64,000 nt of DNA, taken from contig NZ_LR746496.1 of NCBI RefSeq assembly GCF_902729405.1, forward strand, positions 1,054,001 through 1,118,000, given 5' to 3'. The DNA comes from Acididesulfobacillus acetoxydans. GTDB lineage: Bacteria; Bacillota; Desulfitobacteriia; Desulfitobacteriales; Desulfitobacteriaceae. Of this stretch, positions 9,157-17,271 are shown piece after piece (within the stretch, counting starts at the first letter, position 1; every line of letters starts with the position of its first letter). The notes beneath the pieces were generated by a model, which was not told the DNA's origin, did no database searches, and worked only from the letters and a program-made list of their open reading frames with translations. The translations under genes and the position numbers were made by a program.

Positions 9157-9707
9157 AGACGGGCTCACTCCTTGTCTTCGAGCTTTCCGGGCAGAGCGGG
9201 GTTTGGTATCAGCGGGTGTCCCGGGCAGAACCGCCGCTGACCTCAGTGGACATAAGCCGGCGGAGTTTAGGATCATAGGAGGCCCGCGGGGGAGGCACCG
9301 GCGGAAATATCCGCAAATATCACCTGAATAGCATATGATGCGACGGGTTTCTCTGATACACGCCGTAGTCCATGACATCCGGGCGGCCGCTCGATGTACG
9401 TACGGGGTCCGGCATGCTTAGGGGTATCATTTCCCGTTACGCTGTCACATGGCCTGCGGTATCTGAATATGCTCTCCGAAAACGTACTGAGACGTTCACT
9501 CGCGAAGTTTCGGGCCGCCTGAATCTGGGGGATGCGGGATGCGGATACGCTCTCCGGCGCAGGCTGATTTGATCTCGCTGTCTGTTGCGGTGTCACGGCG
9601 GACGGGTTGGCAATCCCGTGAATTCCGGCATAGGATATTACGAGCCGTGACTGAGGGCTTAGTCCGGACTCACTGGCAAAAAGCAGGAAAAGGAAGGAAA
9701 AAAGAGA
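9157..9707. other. 551-bp divergent intergenic region, no gene recognised
   Basis: This region separates the leftward GT operon from the rightward DUF6385 protein, so both promoters should lie here, but no clear consensus promoter stands out. Open frames are short and unlike any family. The last 30 bases are purine-rich (GGAAAAGGAAGG) and provide the ribosome site of the gene at 9,708. Confidence 0.4.
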
Positions 9708-10712
9708 ATGCCTAATTTCAAAGTTTTCCAAGACGTACCTGACCAGGCGCGGATCAAGATTTTCGCCGGCAATGACGTTGCAGTCAATGCAGACACCGCC
9801 GGGAACCTGGGCATTACCTCCACCGGGTTGGCGGTTACGGCCCCTGCGAACGGGCTGACGGTGACGGCCCCGGCCTCGGGCCTCTCCATCACCCCGCCGA
9901 CGGGCGGATTAGCCATCACCCCGCCCACAGGCGGCCTGGCGATCACGCCCCCGACGAACGGCCTCAGCATTACCTCCACCGGGTTGGCGGTTACGGCCCC
10001 TGCGAACGGGCTGACGGTGACGGCCCCGGCCTCGGGCCTCTCCATCACCCCGCCGACGGGCGGATTAGCCATCACCCCGCCCACAGGCGGCCTGGCGATC
10101 ACGCCCCCGACGAACGGCCTCAGCATTACCTCCACCGGGTTGGCGGTTACGGCCCCGGCTAACGGACTGACGGTTACCGCGCCGGCTTCGGGTCTTTCCA
10201 TTACCCCGCCCACGGGCGGCCTGGCAATCACGCCCCCGACGAACGGCCTCAGCATCACCTCCACCGGGCTGGCGGTTACGGCCCCGGCTAACGGGCTGAC
10301 GGTTACCGCGCCGGCCTCGGGTCTCTCCATCACACCTCCGGCCAGTGGTTTGCTGGTCACAGGCAGTTTGGTTTCCACGGTGGCCACCACGGATGTATCG
10401 GCGACCAGGGGCAATATTGTCGATACGGGCGGAACCCCCGATACCACTTACAACGTGCTCGGGGTGAGAACCTGGACTTTCGGTGTGGTTAACAACTCCA
10501 CGGCAGCCAACGCCCAAGCCCATGTCAAACTTCAGACCAGTCCGGATGCGGTCTCCTGGCAGGATGATCCTACGGGGACGGTGACCATCAATCAAAACAG
10601 CCTGGCGACATTTGTTTCGTCCATTTTCCTGAAATACGCCAGGTTATATTACAGTGCGGTCAGCGCGGCCAGTGCCGTCACGCTGAACATTTTCTACCAA
10701 GGACAGCTTTAA
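9708..10712 (+). CDS. Nonapeptide-repeat protein with C-terminal DUF6385-like domain
   Basis: This 334-residue protein has three parts. A short N-terminal region (PNFKVFQDVPDQARIKIFAG) is followed by about 20 nonapeptide units of the form GLxVTAPAN / GLxITPPTG (residues 36-215). The C-terminal domain (VRTWTFGVVNNSTAANAQAHVKLQTS to LNIFYQGQL) matches the end of the 1,172 protein. The alternating hydrophobic and Thr/Pro pattern suggests a fibrous beta structure, and the many Thr/Ser are candidate O-glycosylation sites; both are inferences. It has no signal peptide. It is divergently placed from the GT operon. Confidence 0.75.
   Translation: MPNFKVFQDVPDQARIKIFAGNDVAVNADTAGNLGITSTGLAVTAPANGLTVTAPASGLSITPPTGGLAITPPTGGLAITPPTNGLSITSTGLAVTAPANGLTVTAPASGLSITPPTGGLAITPPTGGLAITPPTNGLSITSTGLAVTAPANGLTVTAPASGLSITPPTGGLAITPPTNGLSITSTGLAVTAPANGLTVTAPASGLSITPPASGLLVTGSLVSTVATTDVSATRGNIVDTGGTPDTTYNVLGVRTWTFGVVNNSTAANAQAHVKLQTSPDAVSWQDDPTGTVTINQNSLATFVSSIFLKYARLYYSAVSAASAVTLNIFYQGQL
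9811..10340 (+). repeat. Coding 27-bp repeat with 156-bp higher-order period
   Basis: The anchor gcattacctccaccggg recurs at 9,811, 9,967 and 10,123 (156-bp period, 52 codons), then as gcatcacctcc at 10,252, which is 129 bp on and so lacks exactly one 27-bp unit. Copies are nearly identical at DNA level, indicating recent duplication and loss. Confidence 0.9.
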
Positions 10713-10753
10713 AATCCGGCACCAAAGCACAAGCTCTCGCATTGTGCCTGCGG

Positions 10754-11008
10754 CGATAGTCATCCTCAGCCGTCGGGTCATCCTGTGATAGCGTGCGGCT
10801 TCGGCGATAGTCATCCTCAGCCGTCGGGTTATCCTGTGATAGCGTGCGGCTTCGGCGATAGTCATCCTCAGCCGTCGGGTTATCCTGTGATAGCGTGCGG
10901 CTTCGGCGATAGTCATCCTCAGCCGTTGGGTCATCCTGTGATAGCGTGCGGCTTCGGCGATAGTCATCCTCAGCCGTTGGGTCATCCTGTGATAGCGTGC
11001 GGCTTCGG
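10754..11008. repeat. 51-bp tandem repeat, 5 copies
   Basis: Unit boundaries marked by CGATAGTCATCCTCAGCCGT fall at 10,754, 10,805, 10,856, 10,907 and 10,958. Copies differ only in cgtcgg/cgttgg and ggtcat/ggttat. The array is stop-free in several frames but has no gene-like features. It lies between the 3' ends of two convergent genes. Confidence 0.93.
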
Positions 11009-11033
11009 CGATAGTCTCCACCGGAGACTATCG
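11009..11033. repeat. Perfect 11-bp inverted repeat joining two repeat families
   Basis: CGATAGTCTCC, loop ACC, GGAGACTATCG. The left arm starts as a sixth 51-bp unit; the right arm is the first 16-bp unit. It could form a stable hairpin between convergent genes, but no T-run follows on either strand. Confidence 0.85.
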
Positions 11034-11164
11034 TCACCGGAGACTATCGTCACCGGAGACTATCGTCACCGGAGACTATCGTCACCGGAGACTATCGTCA
11101 CCGGAGACTATCGTCACTGGAGACTATCGTCACTGGAGACTATCGCCACTGGAGACTATCGTGA
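11021..11164. repeat. 16-bp tandem repeat, 9 copies
   Basis: Unit CCGGAGACTATCGTCA repeats nine times without spacers; the last three units start CTGG. The period is not a multiple of 3. The word GACTATCG is the reverse complement of CGATAGTC in the adjoining 51-bp array. Confidence 0.93.
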
Positions 11165-11187
11165 AACTCAGCTTAAGCTCAACGAGT

Positions 11188-12213
11188 TCACTTGGTGTGG
11201 GTAGCTGGGGGGATGTTTCCCCCGAGCAAATCCTCATATGCCTCCAGGGTGAGGCGGGCAATGCGGGACCAGGGGTAGTTGGCGCGGACATGGTCTGTCA
11301 GAGGTAAGGGGGCGTGATCCATGGCTGCCCTTATCCCCCTATTTAAACTTTCGTTCTCTTGCGGCCGGACATAGACGGCCAGATCCCGGAAGTATTCCCG
11401 GGGACTGCCTTGGTCGGTGCTTAAAACGGCGGCCCCGCAGGCGGCAGCTTCCAAACTGGAAAGCCCGGGCGTCTCGAACCAGCTGGGGAGGGCATGAATC
11501 CTGGCGGCGGCATAGGCGGAAGCCAGGATCTCGCCTTGCAAAGTGCCCAGATAAACGACATGGTGGAAAGACCGGACCAGGTTAAAGTACTTGCGATCAT
11601 TGACCGGTCCCGCCAGTACCAGGGTCAGGCCGAGGCTTTGGCAGGCCTGCGCCAGACCCAGTTGGTTTTTGCGCGGGGAAATACGGGCCGCGCAAAGGAC
11701 AAACTCGTGCGGCAAGGCGGGAAAACGCCGGCGAAAAGGCTCGGGGCCAATGGCCGGAAAGGTGTCGGGAAAGCCGTTGGGGACAACCCGGCAGGGCGCA
11801 TGGCCGCTAAAAGAGGCTGCCAGGTTGTCCCTTTCCATAGCACTGTTCGGCAGGAGCAAATCACAGCCGCGCACTACCCGGGAACGCATAGGTTGGTTTA
11901 AGTTCCAAACGGCTAAGTCTTGCGGCTTGGCCTCTTCTCTCTGCAGAAAACTCTCGGGATTCCAGTAAATCGGAGAGACGGCAATTTTCTTATGCTGCCT
12001 TTGGGCATTGAGAAAAAACATATAGGATTCTTTGATACGGGTGAGGTTAAAGATATGGATGAGATCGAAATCCGTGAGCAGGGCATTGGGATCGGGGGAG
12101 ACGGTCACATCCACACCCAGGGCTTTTAATTCCCGCCCCGTGGAGACGGCCTGGACGGTGTCACCGGCAGGGTTGTTGAGATAGTCCGGGCGGATTTGAA
12201 ACAGGACTTTCAT
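11188..12213 (-). CDS. GT4-family glycosyltransferase
   Basis: This 341-residue protein has a GT-B fold. The N-terminal Rossmann domain (MKVLFQIRPDYLNNPAGDTVQ) is followed by the acceptor-side segment ending LLLPNSAMERDNL and VVPNGFPDTF. The C-terminal donor domain has CAARISPRKNQLGLAQAC and the E-x7-E region of GT4 enzymes (LPSWFETPGLSSLEAAACG). AAAGGGGAACGCTC precedes the ATG. It lies 16 bp after the CgeB-like gene at the end of a leftward operon from 18,267. Sugar specificity is unknown. Confidence 0.88.
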   Translation of the reverse strand: MKVLFQIRPDYLNNPAGDTVQAVSTGRELKALGVDVTVSPDPNALLTDFDLIHIFNLTRIKESYMFFLNAQRQHKKIAVSPIYWNPESFLQREEAKPQDLAVWNLNQPMRSRVVRGCDLLLPNSAMERDNLAASFSGHAPCRVVPNGFPDTFPAIGPEPFRRRFPALPHEFVLCAARISPRKNQLGLAQACQSLGLTLVLAGPVNDRKYFNLVRSFHHVVYLGTLQGEILASAYAAARIHALPSWFETPGLSSLEAAACGAAVLSTDQGSPREYFRDLAVYVRPQENESLNRGIRAAMDHAPLPLTDHVRANYPWSRIARLTLEAYEDLLGGNIPPATHTK

Positions 12214-12229
12214 GAGCGTTCCCCTTTCC

Positions 12230-13180
12230 TCAGAGGTGTTCCAACGATTTCCGTACCGACTCTACGCGCTGGGTGTAGGTGTGCAGGCGGTAGACCTCCG
12301 CCTGGCCTTGGCGGGCGATTTTCTGCCGCAGGTCCGGTCGGGCCAAATAGTAGCGCGCGAGCTCCAGTGTTTCGTCAGGGCAGCGGCTCCAGACCAGGTG
12401 CTCATGATTGCGAAAATAGCGTTCAAGAGCCAGGGAGTGGTGGGTGAGGCAAAAAGCGCCACAGCCTAAAGCTTCAAAAACGCGCATACTCATCATGGTC
12501 GGGGAATCGACGACGGAATTGATCCCCAGTACAATCCTGGCCGATGAGTAAGCGGCCGGAAGCTCGGAATAGGGGAGGTAGCCCTGATACACCCCCCCAG
12601 GAAGCCGGTAGTGATCAGAGTTTGTGAGCCACTGCTCAGTTCCGTAGACTTTTAGGGTATAGAAAGCGGGGTGGAGGGGTGTGAGGAGAATTTCGAGTCC
12701 TGTCTTACGCTCAGGGTAAGACGTATAATAATTTCCCACGAGGAGGAAGTCAGCTTCATAGCGGCAAGACGGGGCGACAGGACGGTGAAAGGACGGGTTG
12801 CAAGCAAAGTGAAAGAAGAGGGCATTCAAGCGGTGTCTTCGGTAGTGGGCTAAACACTCCTCCGCCGGAGTGAGAGTTAGGGCAGCGCCCCTGGCCAGAG
12901 GGAGGGACATGTTAAAGAAATCGGGCGGATCGTCTATGGCCCAATAAACCAAGGGCAGGCCGCGGCTTTTCAGTTCCGAGAAGAGCCGGCCGGCGACTGT
13001 TGAGATGGAGACCCCGTCGGCAAAAGCGAAGTCCGGCCGCCAGGAGAAGAGAAGGGTACGCAAACGGTCCTCCCAGTCGGGATGTCTGACCGGGAGGAAG
13101 CGGAACTCGTCGCCCGGCGCCAGACCTGAGATCAGTCCGTAAGCAATGAGGGGGGCATCGTTGAGAAAAAGGATTTTCAT
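12230..13180 (-). CDS. CgeB-like glycosyltransferase family protein
   Basis: This 316-residue protein matches the CgeB/DUF3880 plus GT1-like C-terminal architecture. It begins MKILFLNDAPLIAYGL, with the mid-protein motif YWAIDDPPDFFN, then HFACNPSFHRP, FLLVGNYY and the C-terminal INSVVDSPTMMSMRVFEALGCGAFCLT with LEHLVW-type ending. CgeB in Bacillus is a spore-surface maturation protein, so a mother-cell role in spore glycosylation is plausible. Its ATG overlaps the TGA that would end the small ORF upstream as ATGA, indicating coupling to that ORF. Confidence 0.85.
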   Translation of the reverse strand: MKILFLNDAPLIAYGLISGLAPGDEFRFLPVRHPDWEDRLRTLLFSWRPDFAFADGVSISTVAGRLFSELKSRGLPLVYWAIDDPPDFFNMSLPLARGAALTLTPAEECLAHYRRHRLNALFFHFACNPSFHRPVAPSCRYEADFLLVGNYYTSYPERKTGLEILLTPLHPAFYTLKVYGTEQWLTNSDHYRLPGGVYQGYLPYSELPAAYSSARIVLGINSVVDSPTMMSMRVFEALGCGAFCLTHHSLALERYFRNHEHLVWSRCPDETLELARYYLARPDLRQKIARQGQAEVYRLHTYTQRVESVRKSLEHL

Positions 13181-13413
13181 GGCGTTCCTTTAAGATGTGT
13201 TCCTTGATGCTGCCAGATAGCCGTCTGCAAGGCCTGCACCAAGGAGGCCGTGTTAAGGTGGTGACGTTGGGCAACCTGCTCAACGCTCAGCGTGAGATAA
13301 GCTTTGGCCCCTCAGCCGTGGACACGAACCCCGTATTTGCGAAAGACCGGAGCCGTTTCGGGATGGAAAGAGAGGAGTTCGCCGGCATTTGTTTGCGGAG
13401 TTACCTGAACCAT
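13177..13413 (-). CDS. DUF1858-like small protein with in-frame UGA at a family cysteine
   Basis: Translation from ATG at 13,413 gives MVQVTPQTNAGELLSFHPET, then APVFRKYGVRVHG, then TGA at 13,314-13,312 (codon 34). The same frame continues GAKAYLTLSVEQVAQRHHLN and so on to a TGA at 13,179-13,177. Both halves align without gaps to the DUF1858 (redox-disulfide associated) pattern xITPxTxxxELLxxxPETAxVFxxYG, with the UGA at the second Cys of its CxxC and the first Cys replaced by Val. The start overlaps the upstream gene by 13 bp and the end overlaps the CgeB ATG as ATGA, so the readthrough frame fits the operon exactly. It is either a selenoprotein or a nonsense-mutated gene. Confidence 0.5.
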
Positions 13414-15392
13414 CGTTTCCAAAATCCTTTCTCATGTGCGTCCGCTACCTGAATTTGCGCGTCTGCCACCCGCAGCTGGGCCTGGCTGATGTCTGCCATT
13501 TGGCAGGCCACCATTTGCTCCACTTCGTGGGTCATCAGCCGGATCTCCTCAACGCGTCGGCCGGTATCGAGTCGGATCTCCTGAAGCTGCTGAACGGTTT
13601 CCAGACGGAAATTTTGCAGTTCTTCCTGGAGGACTTGCCGTATCGTTTCTATCCCGCCCATAGCGGCTTGGTGGATTTTCTCCGTCTCAGCGGCAAGGCT
13701 CTGGCGGAGTTTTTCGATCTCAGCGGCGTTTGCCCGGCGAATCGCGTCCAGTCCGCCGGCGAAAGATTGGCGCATCTTTTCCCCCTCGGCGGCGAGGTTC
13801 CGGCTGAATTCTTCGCTTTCCGTGACGGAGCTCAGGCGGGCTTTTTCCGCTTCTTCGGCGATGGCTTGGCGGAGCTGTTCAATCTCAGCGGCGTTTGCCC
13901 GGCGAATCTCGTCTAAGCTTGCGGCAGAGGCTTGGCGGGTCTTCTCTGCCTCGGCCGCAAGAGCCCGGCGAAGTTCCTCGCTCTCAGCGGCGGCTGCCCG
14001 ACGGGTTTTCTCCGCCTCGTCGGCAGCGGCCTGACGGATCTCGGTGCCGGCCGCCAGCCGGATGTCTTGGGCGTTTTCCCGCGCCGCGCTTCGGATCTCT
14101 TGAATTTTGGTCTCTACAGTCGCTTCCATACTTTTGATTTCCGCCCGGATTTGAACTAAATTTTCTTCCGCCCGTTCTTGGCCGTCTGCCACCCGCGACA
14201 CTTCTTCGGCCAGCATTTTCGTTTCGCGGTCCGGAACCGGGGATCGGTCCGCCGGGGGTTCTCCGCTCCGGACCGCCGCCTGTACAGCCGACGGAGAAAC
14301 CGGCGGCAGGGGGGCGGCGGACACCCCCGGCTGGAGTGCCCGGCGGGTCACTTCATGTGGACCGGGAGCGGGCTGGGCCAGACGGAGGCCGAGTTCCTCA
14401 TAAAACAACGGGACCTTGACGGAGGAATCCTGCAAAAGCCAGGAGGAGTGATAAAAGCTTCTCCCATCCCGGCGTACGTATTCTAAGGGTCGGTGAGCGG
14501 CGGGGCGGGTGGCTGCCAGGCGCCAGGTGCCTCCGGCATTGGAAAGGAGATATTCCTGTTCTCCTTTCAGCAAGAGCCAAAGGGTTCCGTTCAACTCCAG
14601 GGCCCCGCACCCCTGCCACGGTCCTCCGACGGTGTGGATCGGCGCGGGGGCGGAAACCCAACTCCCGCCGATTTCCTGTGCTTGCGGGCGCTTGGCCCAG
14701 TGGACCTCGAAATTTTCGCCGGGGCTTTTTGTCACCCAGAAAATATGCTGGGTATTGTCCGGGGTAAGGGCGGAGGCCATGTCCACGACCTCGTTTTGCA
14801 AGGTCAAGGCTTGGACGGGGTTGCCCCAGAGGTGAAACGCGCCATGAAAACGGTTTTGCAACAGGATGGACTGGCGCCCTTGAAAAGTTAAGGCCAAGAA
14901 ATGAATGTTCTGTTGGCTGTCGAGTCCGATATGGTAGAGCGGGTGGCGGGGATGGACGACTTCACCCAGTCTTACGCTTTGCCAGGCCTTGCCGTTCCAG
15001 AGACGGTGCTCGATGTACCAAAGGTCTGGGACGCTCTGATGAGAATAGGCGTAGAAGATATGTACCAATTCGCCGCGGGGCATCAGGATGAGGCGGCGGT
15101 ATTTGGTCGAGCGCACATCCAGCTTGGTGAGCACCGTGGTTTGGGGCGTACCGGATTTGGGGACCACGGTGTAACATAGCTCTCCGTTTGCTTTCAAAAC
15201 AGCCAAATGAACGGTTTGGGCGTTGCCGGCGCTGCCGACGGCCAAGAGGATCGGTTCGTTGAGCCGGTAAAGCGGGTGGGGATCCTCAACGCTATAGAGA
15301 AGGCAGCCTTGGGCGTTAACGGCCAGGTAAAAATGGCTTTCCTGGTAGGAGATAAAAACCGGTGTGTAGGGAATGCGATTGGCGACAATCAA
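13401..15392 (-). CDS. Propeller-like protein with long C-terminal coiled coil
   Basis: The gene has a TTG start with AAGGAAGTGG seven bases upstream; the product is 663 residues. Residues 1-345 have repeated beta-blade-like segments (VFISYQESHFYLAVNAQGCLLY, LVHIFYAYSHQSVPDLWYIE, HIFWVTKSPGENFEVHW), as in sialidase-like or WD-type propellers. A Pro/Ala linker follows. Residues about 390-650 are a continuous coiled coil with repeated AAEIEKLRQSLAAETEKIHQ-type units. The end, KGFWKRWFR, is basic. It has no signal peptide. It sits in the operon with the YVTN protein and GTs, suggesting a structural surface-layer role. No defined family was recognised. Confidence 0.7.
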   Translation of the reverse strand: MIVANRIPYTPVFISYQESHFYLAVNAQGCLLYSVEDPHPLYRLNEPILLAVGSAGNAQTVHLAVLKANGELCYTVVPKSGTPQTTVLTKLDVRSTKYRRLILMPRGELVHIFYAYSHQSVPDLWYIEHRLWNGKAWQSVRLGEVVHPRHPLYHIGLDSQQNIHFLALTFQGRQSILLQNRFHGAFHLWGNPVQALTLQNEVVDMASALTPDNTQHIFWVTKSPGENFEVHWAKRPQAQEIGGSWVSAPAPIHTVGGPWQGCGALELNGTLWLLLKGEQEYLLSNAGGTWRLAATRPAAHRPLEYVRRDGRSFYHSSWLLQDSSVKVPLFYEELGLRLAQPAPGPHEVTRRALQPGVSAAPLPPVSPSAVQAAVRSGEPPADRSPVPDRETKMLAEEVSRVADGQERAEENLVQIRAEIKSMEATVETKIQEIRSAARENAQDIRLAAGTEIRQAAADEAEKTRRAAAAESEELRRALAAEAEKTRQASAASLDEIRRANAAEIEQLRQAIAEEAEKARLSSVTESEEFSRNLAAEGEKMRQSFAGGLDAIRRANAAEIEKLRQSLAAETEKIHQAAMGGIETIRQVLQEELQNFRLETVQQLQEIRLDTGRRVEEIRLMTHEVEQMVACQMADISQAQLRVADAQIQVADAHEKGFWKRWFR

Positions 15393-15563
15393 AATAGACC
15401 ACTTCCTTAAATTTTAACCCGTATTTGTGCCGGACGCCTGTGCCGTGTGGCGACACCATCGGAGGATAAAGATTGTCGGCGAAATCACGAAGTCCATCCT
15501 TGTTCATGAATTCGAAGCTCATGCCTCGAATATCGACTCTCGATTTTCGGGGCGGGACAGGGG

Positions 15564-15592
15564 AGGGCTGCCCGCAGACAGCCCTTATTTTT
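15564..15592 (+). terminator. Hairpin with T-run on the + strand
   Basis: AGGGCTG, loop CCCGCAGA, CAGCCCT, then TATTTTTT. The T-run follows only in + orientation, yet both flanking genes are on the - strand and no + gene precedes it, so it either ends an unseen small RNA or is fortuitous. Confidence 0.45.
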
Positions 15593-15617
15593 TCCGTTCG
15601 GGATCAAAAACGTTTGG

Positions 15618-17168
15618 CTAACAATTGTCGAGCTGCGGTGGGAAGAAGTCGGAGGGGAATGGGGTCAGCGTCGTGTCAAAGAAAGTGACGCACGGGTTGG
15701 ACGGTCCTACCGGGAACTCCTCACAGACGGGCGGTTCCGGACAGTAGCCGAAGGCCGGGACCAGGAGTTGCACCAGGCCGGTGACCTTAGTTACGACGAA
15801 ACTGCCCACTGCCAGTTCCACACAAGTCGGGGTGAAAAGCGGGCTGGCCAGAAGTTCACTGCGGGTTTCCACTCTTAGATTGAGGTCAAATTCCGGACGG
15901 GTCGGCGGGAAGTAGAGCACGATGTCTTTCGCGATGTCCGGTAAAGTGCCGGGCAGGGTAAATACTGCGCCCGTGGCATCTTTCAGAGTGAGGGTGTAGG
16001 GAATTTGCAAGGTGAATTGGACTCGGGAGAAATTGGGCCGTGAAGGGATGGGCGTGATAACGATGCTGCCGGGGAGGATGATCCCGTTGGCAAAAGTCAG
16101 ACTGACAAACGTAAAGGGAGGAGTGCCTGCCGGTAAGGGGATAGTTAAGGTCGGGAAGCATTCCCGCTGCTGGCAGCTGGCGTAGACCTTTTCCACTATG
16201 ATACAGACGGATTCCGTAACTTCTTCCAATTGGTACGGATCGAGCAGGTCGATGGGTTCACCCGGGGAAAGGGCCGAACCGACTCTGCCGACCGTAACTC
16301 CCCGGGGCGGGAAGGCTGTGGGCAAAGCGGCGGCGATAGTATTGGTTGCCGTGTTGATAATACTGACCGAACTGTCGCCTTCGTTGGCAACCCAGACTTG
16401 AGTGCCGTCACCCGTGACAGAGAGCCCGCGGGGGCCCGTGCCGACCGCAACCGTGGCGACAACCGTGAGAGTGGCCGTGGAAATGACGCTGACACTGTTG
16501 GAGCCGTTATTGGTGACATAGACGAAGAGCGGATTAACCGGGTTGGCGGCGATCTTCTGCGGGGATGAGCCGACAGCGATCGTGGAGAGCAGGGTGTTGG
16601 TGGTTGTGCTGAACACACTGACGTTGTTGCTGCCACTGTTGACCACGAAGAGTTTGGTGTTGTCAATACTTGTCGTCAGGCCGTTAGGCGAAGTGCCGGC
16701 GGTGAGCGTTTGTACGACGGTGTTTGTCGTCGGGTCAATGACGGAGACGTTATTGCTGCCGCTGTTGGAGACAAAAACCCGGCTGCCATCGCGGGCCACC
16801 GTCACATCGACGGGGGTGCTGCCGACGGAAATGGTACCGACTACTGTGTCGGTGGGGACAGAGATGACTGAAACAGTTCCGCTTCCAGAGTTGGTTACAT
16901 AGGCTGTGGTGCTTGTGGGGTCGACGGCCACTGCAGTGGGGGCGACGCCCACGGGGATGGTGGCCAGGACCTGGTTAGTGGCGGTACAGACCACGGAGAC
17001 AGTGTTCGAGCCGAAATTCGGTACCAAAACCTTGGTTCCGTCCGGCGTCAGCTTGGGAAAGTACGGTGTAACGCCCACAGGGATAGTGGCGACCAGAGAG
17101 TCGCTGTACACGTTATAGACAGCGACCGCGTCGTCGAGGGTAACCCAGGCGTGGGTCTCAAAAAGCAT
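15618..17168 (-). CDS. YVTN beta-propeller surface protein with distinct C-terminal domain
   Basis: The start was set at 17,168 (MLFETHAWVTLDDAV) because AAAGGGGGG lies just upstream. The product is 516 residues. About seven blades follow the pattern VxVISTxTNTVVATIPVGxxPxGVAVxPDGTxVYVTNxGSNTVSV, the YVTN family of surface-layer repeats. From about residue 330 a different domain starts (CQQRECFPTLTIPLP, FANGIILPGSIVITPIP, FDLNLRVETRSELL), ending in a Pro/Cys-rich tail (YCPEPPVCEEFPVG, DFFPPQLDNC). There is no signal peptide. It is a likely structural surface component and candidate glycosylation acceptor; neighbours are glycosyltransferases on both sides. Confidence 0.8.
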   Translation of the reverse strand: MLFETHAWVTLDDAVAVYNVYSDSLVATIPVGVTPYFPKLTPDGTKVLVPNFGSNTVSVVCTATNQVLATIPVGVAPTAVAVDPTSTTAYVTNSGSGTVSVISVPTDTVVGTISVGSTPVDVTVARDGSRVFVSNSGSNNVSVIDPTTNTVVQTLTAGTSPNGLTTSIDNTKLFVVNSGSNNVSVFSTTTNTLLSTIAVGSSPQKIAANPVNPLFVYVTNNGSNSVSVISTATLTVVATVAVGTGPRGLSVTGDGTQVWVANEGDSSVSIINTATNTIAAALPTAFPPRGVTVGRVGSALSPGEPIDLLDPYQLEEVTESVCIIVEKVYASCQQRECFPTLTIPLPAGTPPFTFVSLTFANGIILPGSIVITPIPSRPNFSRVQFTLQIPYTLTLKDATGAVFTLPGTLPDIAKDIVLYFPPTRPEFDLNLRVETRSELLASPLFTPTCVELAVGSFVVTKVTGLVQLLVPAFGYCPEPPVCEEFPVGPSNPCVTFFDTTLTPFPSDFFPPQLDNC

Positions 17169-17271
17169 TTGCGTTTTCCCCCCTTTGTGAATTGAAAAGT
17201 GGTTATGGATCGCGGAACTGTCATGGTATCTTATTCGAGGGCGGATAAGGGTGTTACAGGGTGTATAAGCC

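Noticed and set aside
10754-11164. CRISPR array
   Set aside because: Units adjoin without unique spacers and there are no cas genes; these are plain tandem repeats. The same applies to 22,122-22,815.
15316-15522. 68-codon - strand frame (MSFEFMNKDGLRDF...)
   Set aside because: It overlaps the TTG start and ribosome site of the coiled-coil protein by about 75 bp, has a poorly placed ribosome site and matches no family.
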